From assembly GCA_937912125.1 (NCBI GenBank), contig CALDOK010000004.1, forward strand, positions 1 through 64,000: 64,000 nucleotides of DNA. The letters run 5' to 3'. Below are positions 20,855 through 30,059 of this stretch, one piece after another. Below the pieces are notes generated by a model. That model was not told the origin of the DNA and made no database searches. It was given only the letters and a program-made list of their open reading frames with translations. How positions within the stretch are numbered: position 1 is the first letter of the stretch; each line of letters starts with the position of its first letter. The translations under genes were made by a program, and so were the position numbers. The stretch comes from an uncultured Pseudomonadota bacterium (GTDB taxonomy: Bacteria > Myxococcota_A > UBA796 > JAFGLY01).

Positions 20855-21897
20855 CCGCCGTCCTGCCCCCCGGGCCCTTCCCGCCGCGCAGCCTCGAAGA
20901 GGATGGCGCCGTCGATCTCGCGGTCCGCCTGTGGACCGATCTCTTCCAGCCGGGCTGGCTGGCTGGCGAGGGCAGAGTCCTGCTCGAGCACCGCCTGGCG
21001 TCGGCCGTCGACGCTGGCGAGTGGGAGCGCGCCGCGCTGCTGCAGGCCGCGTTCCTGGACAGCTGGCCCCTGGCCGCCGGCGTGGAGTCCGCGGGCCTGG
21101 CCTGGCGTGCCCATGCAGACCCCAGAGCGCTGGTGATCATCGCCCGGGCTGCCCTGGTGGTCCAGCTGGCGCGGGGCTGGGGCTCCCTGCCCGGTGCGCC
21201 CTGGTGCCTGCCTGACGCGGCGTGGGTCCGTGAACGCCTCGGGGGCGAGCCTTTCGTGGTGCAGGCGCGGGCGCACAATGACGGGTCGGCGGAGCTGGCG
21301 CAGCTGCTGGGCTGCGAGCTGCGCGGACAGCCCGGCACACCCGACGGCGTGCTCGACGTGGCCGCGCAAGACCTGGTCTCCCAGCGGGCGCAGCTGGCGG
21401 GCTCGCTGTCCCGGGGTGAGCTGCAGGCTGTGCTCGTCCGGGGGGAGCCAACCCCCAGCGCCGCCTCACAGCTCGCCCTCGGGGAGCTCCGCCTCGAGGG
21501 CAGCCACCAGCGGGCCGTCGAGCGCTTCGGGCTGTCTGCGCTGGAGCTCGACCCCAGCTCCGCTGGCCAGGACTGGAGCTGGGAAGACGACGGGCTGCTG
21601 GACGCGCCTTCGCCGGGCCGGCCGGGTCCGGTGCTGGTGGCGTGCTGCGAGGGGCGCTTCATCCCCGGCCCCCCCAGCGCCCTGCGCGCCGGGCGCCCCC
21701 AGCGCGTCGGTGTGTTGCTGTGGGACGCCCCCGTGCGTCCCGTGATGGTGGCCCCCGTAGCGGTGGCGGTGGCCAACGCCCTGGATGGCGTCCGCGACAG
21801 CGCGGCGGTGGCCGCATCGCTGGGCGGGCCCTTGGATCAAGTGCAGCTCATCCTGGAAGAGCTGCTGGCCTTGGGAGCCGTCTCTGCCAGCGGGTGA
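20851..21897 (+). CDS. Conserved-looking hypothetical protein translationally coupled to the methylase gene
   Basis: ATGA start/stop overlap with the preceding gene; C-terminal NALDGVRDSAAVAASLGGPLDQVQLILEELLALGAV looks like a winged-helix/PqqD-type element. Confidence 0.55.
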   Translation: MTAVLPPGPFPPRSLEEDGAVDLAVRLWTDLFQPGWLAGEGRVLLEHRLASAVDAGEWERAALLQAAFLDSWPLAAGVESAGLAWRAHADPRALVIIARAALVVQLARGWGSLPGAPWCLPDAAWVRERLGGEPFVVQARAHNDGSAELAQLLGCELRGQPGTPDGVLDVAAQDLVSQRAQLAGSLSRGELQAVLVRGEPTPSAASQLALGELRLEGSHQRAVERFGLSALELDPSSAGQDWSWEDDGLLDAPSPGRPGPVLVACCEGRFIPGPPSALRAGRPQRVGVLLWDAPVRPVMVAPVAVAVANALDGVRDSAAVAASLGGPLDQVQLILEELLALGAVSASG

Positions 21898-21941
21898 AAG
21901 AAGGAGCGGGGTCTGGGCGTAGTGTGGATGGAGCCCGGAAC

Positions 21942-22325
21942 ATGGACAACAGCCTCGTCACCGTCGTCACCGTCGTCACCCTGGGCATGGGCCTGGCGGG
22001 GCTGCACGGGGGGCTCGGGCTGGACCTGGGCTGGCTCATCCTCAGCCTGCCTGTCGCGGTGGCGCTGGGCGCTGCCTGGCTGCTGATGGGGTGGCTCACC
22101 GGGGCCCTGCTCTGCCGCCAGGGTAGCTGGTGGCCCCGGCGTCCGCCTAGCCTGGGTGCTGGTGGGGGCCTGCCGGACCTGGGCTGGCACCTGCGGGATC
22201 TGGTGGACTTCCTGAACGCCAACTGGACCCTGGCCGCCCTGGTCGTGGGAGGCTGCTGCCTGACCTTGCCCCTGGCGCCGTTCTGCTTCCTGGCCTGTTG
22301 GCGAGGGGTCTGCCGGGCGGGCTGA
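21942..22325 (+). CDS. Small hydrophobic membrane protein
   Basis: MDNSLVTVVTVVTLGMGLAGLHGGLGLDLGWLILSLPVAVALGAAWLLMGW; about three TM segments. Confidence 0.5.
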   Translation: MDNSLVTVVTVVTLGMGLAGLHGGLGLDLGWLILSLPVAVALGAAWLLMGWLTGALLCRQGSWWPRRPPSLGAGGGLPDLGWHLRDLVDFLNANWTLAALVVGGCCLTLPLAPFCFLACWRGVCRAG

Positions 22326-22327
22326 CC

Positions 22328-23746
22328 CTATGCCGGCTCGGCGGCCCTGCGCTGCAAGACCACCAGGGCCACCGCGGACGCCACCCACAGCAGCAGCAGG
22401 GGCAACAGGGAGAGCGCGCCGTGGAGGCCTACCAGCTCGCCCATGTTGACGGCCGCCTTGCCGGCCTCTTCGGCGCTGGTCGGCTGCCAGCTGGGCCACC
22501 ACAGGAAGATGTTCTGGGACACCCGGCCCATGGCCAGGGCGGGCAGGATGTACTGGCCCAGCAGGGAGTCGACCTGGTAGGGCCCCAGGGGGTTGACCAG
22601 GGTGATGATGGTGGCCAGCGCCGTGGAGAGGGCGGCCACGATCAGCGCAGGCCAGCGCAGCACGCCCCGGAACAGCAGCGCCGCGGGCGCCATCAGCAGG
22701 GGGACGCCGGCGATCAGGTGCCTGGGCCCGCTGCTGTAGCCGCCGTCCCAGACGGGGTAGCTGGCGTTGAGCGTCAGGAACCAGAGGAACACGGCCCAGG
22801 CCGCGAGCAGGGGGAGCCGTGACTCCCGCCGCCGCCAGGCGGGGAAGGCGGCCGCCACGCCCAGGAGGCAGGCGGGGTAGAGCAGGAACAGGCCGCGCTT
22901 GGCCCCGAAGGTGATGGCCAGCAGCCGGTCGGGCCTGGGCAGGCTGAACAGGCCCAGGAGCACCGCCTCATCGGTGTGCTGGAACATCTCGGTCTGGTAC
23001 TTGTAGCCGGTGGTCAGGGGGGAGCCGAAGCAGGCCTGGTGGTAGGTGGCCAGCAGCAGGATCGGCCCCAGGGCGCCCAGGCCGAAGAGCAGCACAGCGC
23101 GGATGGATCGCTCCCGCCAGAGCAGCACCAGCCCACTGACCGCCAGGAAGATCACCGCCGGATAGTCGGTGACCATGGCCGCCGCCGCCAGGCAGCCCGC
23201 CCAGCCGGGGTGGGCCTTGCGTCCGGCACCTGGGAGCACCAGGGCGATGGAGGCTACACCCAGGACCGCAGCCAGGCTGTGCCCGAGCAACACGGTAGCG
23301 AAGGGGAAGGCGATGGTGCCCAGCCCGAAGATCAGGGCCACCAGCGCCTGCTCTCGCAGCCGGGCGCCGTACCAGCGGCGGCTCATGGTGGCCAGCAACC
23401 AGGCCAGGATCGCGGTGCCCCAGCCCCCGAGAACCCAGGTGATGAGGTGGCCTTGCAGAGCCCGGCCGCCGGCAGACTCGGGATCGAGCCCCAGCCCGGA
23501 CTGCACCAGGCGCAGGGTCATGACCAGGGGCACGGCCAGGAAGGAGCTGCCGGGCGCCTTGGTGGAGTACAGGTGCCCCTCGAAGATGGCCACATCGCCG
23601 GTGTTGGCGGTGTAGGCGTCGATAGCGACGGTGCCGCGCTCCACCAGGGCCCAGGCGAGGTCCAGCCGGATGGCCTGGTTCCAGCCACCCCCCTGGAGGA
23701 AGTAGCCGTAGCTGAGCGCCAGGATCACCGCCACCAGGGCGAGCAC
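22328..23746 (-). CDS. Polytopic membrane protein, glycosyltransferase (GT39/ArnT-like) superfamily candidate
   Basis: Multiple TM helices; EGHLYSTKAPGSSFLAVPLV after the first lumenal loop is typical of GT-C mannosyltransferase-like proteins. Confidence 0.6.
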   Translation of the reverse strand: MLALVAVILALSYGYFLQGGGWNQAIRLDLAWALVERGTVAIDAYTANTGDVAIFEGHLYSTKAPGSSFLAVPLVMTLRLVQSGLGLDPESAGGRALQGHLITWVLGGWGTAILAWLLATMSRRWYGARLREQALVALIFGLGTIAFPFATVLLGHSLAAVLGVASIALVLPGAGRKAHPGWAGCLAAAAMVTDYPAVIFLAVSGLVLLWRERSIRAVLLFGLGALGPILLLATYHQACFGSPLTTGYKYQTEMFQHTDEAVLLGLFSLPRPDRLLAITFGAKRGLFLLYPACLLGVAAAFPAWRRRESRLPLLAAWAVFLWFLTLNASYPVWDGGYSSGPRHLIAGVPLLMAPAALLFRGVLRWPALIVAALSTALATIITLVNPLGPYQVDSLLGQYILPALAMGRVSQNIFLWWPSWQPTSAEEAGKAAVNMGELVGLHGALSLLPLLLLWVASAVALVVLQRRAAEPA

Positions 23747-23774
23747 CCCGCGGGAACTCGCTGGGGCTTCGTGG

Positions 23775-24830
23775 CTAATCGTGGCTCTCCGTGAGCTTGC
23801 GGCGGGCGTCCTGCAGTAGCGCCTCGAGCTCGGCGACGCGGGCCTCGAGGCGCTCGAGGCGCTGGTGGTCGCGCTGGGCGGAGCGGCGCATGTGGCGGAC
23901 CAGCGCGGTGCGCGGCGCCCCGATGGCCAGCTGGGTGAGGGCGATGCGAGGCATGGGCTGCCCGTGCAAGCCCGGCTCTTCCTCTTCGTCGATCAGGGTG
24001 CTCATGGCGGACTGGGCGTCCGGCTCGGGCTCGGGTGGATCGTCGGATCCGCCGAGATCCGGCAGGGGCGGGGCGTCGAACATGGACGCCGAGGCCAGCA
24101 AGGCGCCGCCCACCAAGGCGCGGGCCTCGTCCTCGGTGCCGCCGATGAAGATGGTGTCGCCACCGATGCTGGGGTCGGTGTGCTCGTTGTTGAAGTCGAA
24201 CAGGGAGACGTCGCCGTCGTCCCAGGAGCGCTCCTTGACCACGGGCGCTTCGGCCTCGCGGTGCGTGGACGGGGACGGCTCGTAGTTGCTGAGCACGTCT
24301 CGGATGCGATCGCGCTGGGAACCCTCGTGGAAGCCGGGGTTGGTGGCCATGGCGTCCTGATCGGGATCGGCCATGTCGGGGTCGGACAGCAGGCCGTTGG
24401 GCAGGCGCGGAGGGGGCACCAGCAGCCGCATGTCACCCGCGATCCGTGGGGTGAGCTCGACCCAGAGGCCCTGCGGGAGCCGGTCCAGGAACTCCGCGCC
24501 CAGGGCGGCGAGGAAGAAACCCTTGCGGACGCGACCGGCCTCGGCCACCAGCAGGAACCGGGAGGCGCGGACCACGTCTGCGTCGAGGCCGTCCTGAAGG
24601 CCGCTGGTGGAGGCTGGCGGGTCGAGCAGCACGTCGGGGTGGGCCACGCGCAGCAGCCCCTTGCCGTTGCGCACTTCGAACCTCAGGCTGTATGGCCCGG
24701 CTGCGTCCTCGGTGCGCTTGATCCAGAACTGAAAGCTCGACTGCAGAGACAAGTCCACGGGTGCTCCTCGTCGATCCCTTACCTCGAGAGGCACCAACAG
24801 GTCCAGTGGCGCTGTGGTCTCTGCGACCAT
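23775..24830 (-). CDS. Hypothetical protein with C-terminal coiled coil
   Basis: 351 aa; terminal RMRRSAQRDHQRLERLEARVAELEALLQDARRKLTESHD heptad pattern; acidic low-complexity middle. Confidence 0.55.
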   Translation of the reverse strand: MVAETTAPLDLLVPLEVRDRRGAPVDLSLQSSFQFWIKRTEDAAGPYSLRFEVRNGKGLLRVAHPDVLLDPPASTSGLQDGLDADVVRASRFLLVAEAGRVRKGFFLAALGAEFLDRLPQGLWVELTPRIAGDMRLLVPPPRLPNGLLSDPDMADPDQDAMATNPGFHEGSQRDRIRDVLSNYEPSPSTHREAEAPVVKERSWDDGDVSLFDFNNEHTDPSIGGDTIFIGGTEDEARALVGGALLASASMFDAPPLPDLGGSDDPPEPEPDAQSAMSTLIDEEEEPGLHGQPMPRIALTQLAIGAPRTALVRHMRRSAQRDHQRLERLEARVAELEALLQDARRKLTESHD

Positions 24831-24919
24831 CGGAGCATCATCGGGTGTGCTCGCAGGGTCTCGATGATGCCGGCCAGCGCCTTTCCGGGTACGTTTGCCG
24901 GCCCCTGCTGGAGTCGACC

Positions 24920-26125
24920 ATGAAGCGCACCCGGTCCTCGCTCGCCATCACCCTCTCCGCCTGCCTGGCCGGCTGCGTCCTCACCCCCTCGCGGGTGGAG
25001 CGGGCGGACATCGACCAGGGCTTGGGCCTGGCGGCCTACAACATCGTGTGCAAGGGCCTCGAGATGGAGGACGCGGACGTCCGCGAGTACGCCACCACCA
25101 AGTTCCACAAGATCGAAGAACCCATCGCGGTCGAGTGCGTCTGTGAGCACATCCTCCGCGACGGCGTGTGGGACCAGGCCGTGGCTCGGGGCCTCAAGGG
25201 TGCCAAGCGCGACGACATGGTGGGGTGCCTGGCCGACGTGCTGGACAGCCCCTCGGTAGATCGCGAGATCGAGCTGGTCGCTGCGCTCAAGCTCACCGGC
25301 GCGCCCCTGGTGCCCGATCGTCTGTACGCCTACGCCCAGCGCGCCAAGGACCCCAAGGCCCGCGCCCTGGCCGTCAGCGGGCTGCTGGGTTCCACCGATC
25401 CCGAGCGCCTGGATTTCCTGCTCGACAAGCTCGCCAACGATCCCTCCGCCGAGGTTCGCTCCGCCGCTCTGCAGGCCCTCAAGGGGCAGGAAGACGAGCG
25501 GGTCGCCGCAGCCATCCACAGCGCCTACAGCTCCGACGCCGACGGCGAGGTGCGGGTCCAGGCCCTGCGCGTGATCGCCGAGGGCAGGCCCGACAACCGG
25601 GACGAGCTGATCTGCACCGCCATCATGGACGATCCGGCCCCCGAGGTGCGCATGGCCGCCATCGGCATGTACAAGGGCACCAAGCGGGACGTGGCCCTGG
25701 CCTGCCTGCGCGAGCGCACCTTCACCGATGAGCCCGACAGCAAGGTCCGCGAGAAGCTCCTCGAGATCCTCAAGTCATCGCGCAGCGACGAGGCTGAGGA
25801 CCTTCTGTGTGAGCTGGTGCCCGTCTGGCTGTCGAAGCACGCCGAAGACGAGATCACCTACAGCGCCGGCACGGACCAGGTGACGGTAAATCCCGGCCTG
25901 CAGGTCATGGAGGCCCAGAACGATCGCGACTACGAGCGTAGCCTCGAGTGCGCCCAGCAGGCCTTCGCCCAGCGGGGCAAGATGCACTGCTTCGGTCAGG
26001 CCTACCTCACCATGTGGGTGAACACGCTGGGGGGCAAGGCCCACAGGCCTGGCTGCCTCAACGGCGCCGCCGTACAACAGCAGAGCGCGGGCGCTGGCGG
26101 CGCTGGCGTGATCTCCTTCGAGTAG
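24920..26125 (+). CDS. HEAT-repeat lipoprotein
   Basis: MKRTRSSLAITLSACLAGCVLTPSR lipobox LAGC; repeated DPSAEVRSAALQALKG, DGEVRVQALRVIAEG, DPAPEVRMAAIGMYKG. Confidence 0.8.
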   Translation: MKRTRSSLAITLSACLAGCVLTPSRVERADIDQGLGLAAYNIVCKGLEMEDADVREYATTKFHKIEEPIAVECVCEHILRDGVWDQAVARGLKGAKRDDMVGCLADVLDSPSVDREIELVAALKLTGAPLVPDRLYAYAQRAKDPKARALAVSGLLGSTDPERLDFLLDKLANDPSAEVRSAALQALKGQEDERVAAAIHSAYSSDADGEVRVQALRVIAEGRPDNRDELICTAIMDDPAPEVRMAAIGMYKGTKRDVALACLRERTFTDEPDSKVREKLLEILKSSRSDEAEDLLCELVPVWLSKHAEDEITYSAGTDQVTVNPGLQVMEAQNDRDYERSLECAQQAFAQRGKMHCFGQAYLTMWVNTLGGKAHRPGCLNGAAVQQQSAGAGGAGVISFE

Positions 26126-26149
26126 CCAACCCTCACCCACGGAGGCGCC

Positions 26150-26593
26150 ATGGGCGCTCTGACCGAAGCCATCAAAGATCCCGCACGCCGTCGCGCCATC
26201 ATCGACGACGGAATTCGGGTGGTCGACCAAGAGGTAGCCCGCAAGTCCGGGATGAGCGGCTTGGCCGTCAAGGCCGGCTTCAAGGTGGTCAAGGGCGTCA
26301 AGCCCGGCATCATCGGCGAGGCTCTCAACATGTTCTTGGACGAGTTCTCGGTCAAGGTCGATCCCTACTACGACCGCTGCATGGCCGAAGGGGGCAGCCC
26401 GCGGGCCTACTTCCTCACCCACGCCGACGCCATCGCGGACGACCTGCTGGGGATCGTCGACAAGAAGGCCGAGCGCGCCAAGCACCGCACCCTCAAGAAG
26501 GCCTACTTCAAGCTGCGCCCCCAGGGCAAGAAGCACACCATCGAGGCCATGCCCGCCGTGGCCGGCCTGGTGGAGCGCCACGTCAAGAAGTAG
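26150..26593 (+). CDS. Conserved hypothetical protein (about 147 aa, helical)
   Basis: MGALTEAIKDPARRRAIIDDGIRVVDQEVARKSGMSG...; clean start after the upstream lipoprotein gene. Confidence 0.6.
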   Translation: MGALTEAIKDPARRRAIIDDGIRVVDQEVARKSGMSGLAVKAGFKVVKGVKPGIIGEALNMFLDEFSVKVDPYYDRCMAEGGSPRAYFLTHADAIADDLLGIVDKKAERAKHRTLKKAYFKLRPQGKKHTIEAMPAVAGLVERHVKK

Positions 26594-29500
26594 CGTGCAG
26601 CCGCGTGTCGGCCCGGTCGGCCCGGTCGCTCAACCACGCGGCCAGGTCTGCCTGGCCGTGCCGGCGCGCCTCGATGGCCAGCTGCCGGAAGAGCTTGGTG
26701 GTGTCGTAGTCCCGCGGTGATGCGTCACGATTGCGCAGCCTGTCCACCAGGTCCAGGCCAGGCCCCCAGCGGCCTTGGCGCGCCGTGGCGAGGGCCCGGG
26801 CGGCGGTGAGCTGGATATCCAGCGCTGGGGCCACGGTCTGCTTTTGGGCGGCGCGGGCTGCTGCTTCACCGGCGCGCAGCGCGGCCTGGGGGTCGCCGGC
26901 CTGCAGCTCCACCAGGCAGAGGGTGGATAGCGCGTGGACGGCCTCCATGGGGATGCGGCGCAGCTCGCCCCAGTGGGCCACCGTGGTGAGCAGGCGTCGG
27001 GCTTCGTCCAGCTGTTGGAGCTGCCGGTGTACCTCGGCGCGGGCTTGCTGCGCTTCCTGGGACCAGCCGCCCCCCTGGGCGGAGGAGAGGATGGCGCCAG
27101 CCTGGTTGAGGTGCCCCAGGGCTCGCGCGTCGAGCCGGCGTTCGGTGAGGATGCAGCCCAGGGCGTGGTGGCAGAGCCCCAGCTCGAGCTCCGAGCTGCA
27201 GGAGCCAGCCAGCTCGAGGGCCTGCTCGGCGTTCCGCGAGGCGCCCACCAGCTCACCCTGGAGGCGCTGCGCCAGGGCAACGGTGCGCTGAAGGCGGACG
27301 CGGGCCCGCAGGTCGGGTGCCTGATCGAGCAGGGCCAGGGCACGCTGCGCGTAGCTCACGGCCCGCTCCGGCTCGCCGAAGGCCAGGGCCCCGCTGGCGA
27401 GCGCCTCGAGGGGGCTCGGCTGCGCCTCGGGCCGCTGAGCTGCGCGCAGCTCGTCCAGCAGGGTCTCGAGCTGACGGCGCGCACGTGCCCAGTCCCCGCG
27501 CAGCAGGGACACGCGGCCCAGCACCGCGCCGGCCTGGGCGCGACCTTCGGGGGTGACCGCCGCGTGGAAGCTGCGCTGAGCCAGGGTCTCGGCTCGCTCG
27601 AGATCAGGCACCTCGGCCAGGGCGGCGGCGGTGGCGGCCATGGCCTGGGCAGCGCCCGGGTGGTCCTCGGGCAAGCCTGCCTGCTCGAGGGCCTGGATGG
27701 CGGCCTCGCCCAGCTGGACTGTGGCCCCGCCGCGACCCTGCTGCCAGGCCCTGACAGCGGCCTGGGCCAGGGGAGCGAAGGCCGCGCGGGCGTCGCCGGC
27801 GGCCAGCAGCGCCTCGGCGCGGGGCACCGACACGTCCTCGCCCGAGGCTTCGCCGAAGCGGGCCCAGGCGTCGGCCACCAGGCCGTACAGGCTGCGCAGA
27901 TCGTCCCGCATGGACGCGGCCTCCCGGAGCACCTCATGGAGCATCTGGTGGTCGAAGCGGCAGCGTCCCTGGCCCAGGTGCACCAGGCCCGATGCGTGCA
28001 GCTCGTGTTCGTGCGCTCCGGCCAGGATGGTGAACAGGCCGATGGGCAGGTCGCGGCCGGCCAGCGCCAGCAAGGTGAGGTGCCGCATGAACACCTCGCC
28101 GTCCTCGGCGCTGGCGGCGGCGTGGAAGGCTCGATCCAGGAACAGGCTGTGGGCGTCCTCGGGGACCGCGGCCCCTGGGTCCACCCCCGGCGCCAGGGTG
28201 TACATCAGGTCGCCGACCTCCTCCAGCATCCCCTGGCTGGCCCAGGTGGTGATGAGCAGGCGGGCCAGCAGGGGGTTGCCCTCACAGCGACTCGCAACCA
28301 CCTCGCGCAGCTCGGCGGTGAGGTCCAGGGAGCTGGCCAGAAGCTGCTCCATGGCCTGGCGGTCCAGGCGGGGCACGTCGATGCGCTCGGCACCCCGGGA
28401 GCACAGCAGCTCCACCCTGCGCCGCAGCTCGAGGCTGGCGTCCATGGCTTCGGAGCGCAGGGTGCAGATCACCAGCACCGGCGCCGGCTGGCCCAGCTCG
28501 GCCCGGTTCATCAGCCGCACCGGGATGTCCAGGCCCTCAGCTGGCTCCTCGCTCAGGTGGGCGTCTTCCACCACCAGCACGGTGAGCCCCCGGCGGCAGC
28601 GGGTGTTCAACACCCACTGGACGAGCTGGGTGTGCCAGGATGCGTCGGATCCGTCGTGGGCGTGGCCGGGGCTGTGGGCTGCCTTGGCGCCGAGCTCGGC
28701 GACCACCGCGGCCGGGAACCCGGGCAGCAAGCGCTCGAACCAGCGCTCCAGGCGCTCGCGGGTCTGCTCCTCGGCTTCGCCCCAGGGACTGATGAGCTGT
28801 AGGGAGGCGCCCTGCATGCCGCTGGAGGCCGGGGCTCCCCGCTGGTACCGGACGGGGAGGGCCTCGGCCCAGCCGCCTTCTTCGAGGGCGCGAACGACGG
28901 ACTCCACCAAGCGCGTCTTGCCCGCTCCGGCTTCCCCGATGATGAGCGCGACGCCCGGCTGGCCGCTCTCGCGGGTGCGCCGAGCCAGGGACCACAGCGC
29001 ACTGCGCTCCCGCTGGCGGCCCAGGATGGGGATCTCTCGGTGGGCGTACAGCTCGATGGACGCGCGGAGGGAGGCCTCACCACTGGTCTCGTCCGGGGGC
29101 TCGACGGGTGGAGGTGGCGGCGCGCGCTCTGTCCAGGGAACCCAGTCCAGCTCCGGAGGCAGGAGCTCGGGAGGGAGCAAGAGCTCGGCAGGGGCCAGAT
29201 CGGAGAGATCGCCCAGGTCGGTGACCCAGGTGGTGACGGCTCGCGGCAGCAGGGCCTGGGGCAGGGGCGGCAGGGGGCGGCTCGCGGGGCCCAGGGCGTC
29301 CAGGGCTCGGCGCACGTCCGCGGCGAGGGTGGGGCGGCACAGGCGCTCGGGGTGCGCCATGCCGAGCAGCAGCTCGGCGAGCCCGTCGGGCACGTCGTAC
29401 TCACTGACCAGCTGGGCCAGGATGCGGCCCACGGCGAACAGGTCGCTGCGGCGGTCGAGCTCTGCGACCCGTCCCGCTCGCTGCTCGGGCGGCATGAAGG

Positions 29501-30056
29501 CGGGGGTGCCCATGGCGGGGCGCTTGCCGGTGGTGGGCTCAGCCATCATGCGTGCGATGCCGAGGTCGGCCAGCCAGATGTGGGGCCGCTGGTCCAGGCC
29601 CATGTGGAGCAAGGCGTTCTCGGGCTTGAGGTCCAGGTGGATGACCCCTCGCGCGTGCAGGGCCCCCAGGGCCGCTAGCAGCTCGTCCACCAGGGCGTGG
29701 GCCTGGGCCCAGGGCAGCCCGCTGGGCAGGTAGCGCGCCAGGGAGCCCAGATCGGCAAGCGCCATGGCCACATAGGGCAGGCCGTCGGGGGTCTGCCCGG
29801 CGTCGTGCAGGGGCACAAGGTTGGGGTGATGCAGCCGAGCCTGCAGGGCGATCTCCCGGTGGAAGCGCAGCAGGAAGCCGCGGCGCTTGGCGATGTCCGG
29901 CTTGAGCACCTTGATGGCGACCGGCACGTTGAGCACCTGGTCCTGAGCCGCCCAGACCTGTCCCATGCCCCCTTGACCCAGCATGGCCCCGAGCTCGTAG
30001 CGCTCGGGGAGGGTGAGGGGGGCTGGGCTGGGACTGGAGGGAGGCATGACGCGCAA
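26583..30056 (-). CDS. Ser/Thr kinase - AAA/STAND ATPase - TPR fusion regulatory protein
   Basis: ERYELGAMLGQGGMGQVWAAQDQ, VAIKVLKPD, VIHLDLKPENALL, LADLGIAR; Walker A GEAGAGKTRLVE; Walker B-like LTVLVVEDAH; C-terminal helical repeats. Confidence 0.9.
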   Translation of the reverse strand: MRVMPPSSPSPAPLTLPERYELGAMLGQGGMGQVWAAQDQVLNVPVAIKVLKPDIAKRRGFLLRFHREIALQARLHHPNLVPLHDAGQTPDGLPYVAMALADLGSLARYLPSGLPWAQAHALVDELLAALGALHARGVIHLDLKPENALLHMGLDQRPHIWLADLGIARMMAEPTTGKRPAMGTPAFMPPEQRAGRVAELDRRSDLFAVGRILAQLVSEYDVPDGLAELLLGMAHPERLCRPTLAADVRRALDALGPASRPLPPLPQALLPRAVTTWVTDLGDLSDLAPAELLLPPELLPPELDWVPWTERAPPPPPVEPPDETSGEASLRASIELYAHREIPILGRQRERSALWSLARRTRESGQPGVALIIGEAGAGKTRLVESVVRALEEGGWAEALPVRYQRGAPASSGMQGASLQLISPWGEAEEQTRERLERWFERLLPGFPAAVVAELGAKAAHSPGHAHDGSDASWHTQLVQWVLNTRCRRGLTVLVVEDAHLSEEPAEGLDIPVRLMNRAELGQPAPVLVICTLRSEAMDASLELRRRVELLCSRGAERIDVPRLDRQAMEQLLASSLDLTAELREVVASRCEGNPLLARLLITTWASQGMLEEVGDLMYTLAPGVDPGAAVPEDAHSLFLDRAFHAAASAEDGEVFMRHLTLLALAGRDLPIGLFTILAGAHEHELHASGLVHLGQGRCRFDHQMLHEVLREAASMRDDLRSLYGLVADAWARFGEASGEDVSVPRAEALLAAGDARAAFAPLAQAAVRAWQQGRGGATVQLGEAAIQALEQAGLPEDHPGAAQAMAATAAALAEVPDLERAETLAQRSFHAAVTPEGRAQAGAVLGRVSLLRGDWARARRQLETLLDELRAAQRPEAQPSPLEALASGALAFGEPERAVSYAQRALALLDQAPDLRARVRLQRTVALAQRLQGELVGASRNAEQALELAGSCSSELELGLCHHALGCILTERRLDARALGHLNQAGAILSSAQGGGWSQEAQQARAEVHRQLQQLDEARRLLTTVAHWGELRRIPMEAVHALSTLCLVELQAGDPQAALRAGEAAARAAQKQTVAPALDIQLTAARALATARQGRWGPGLDLVDRLRNRDASPRDYDTTKLFRQLAIEARRHGQADLAAWLSDRADRADTRLHATS

Positions 30057-30059
30057 CCC

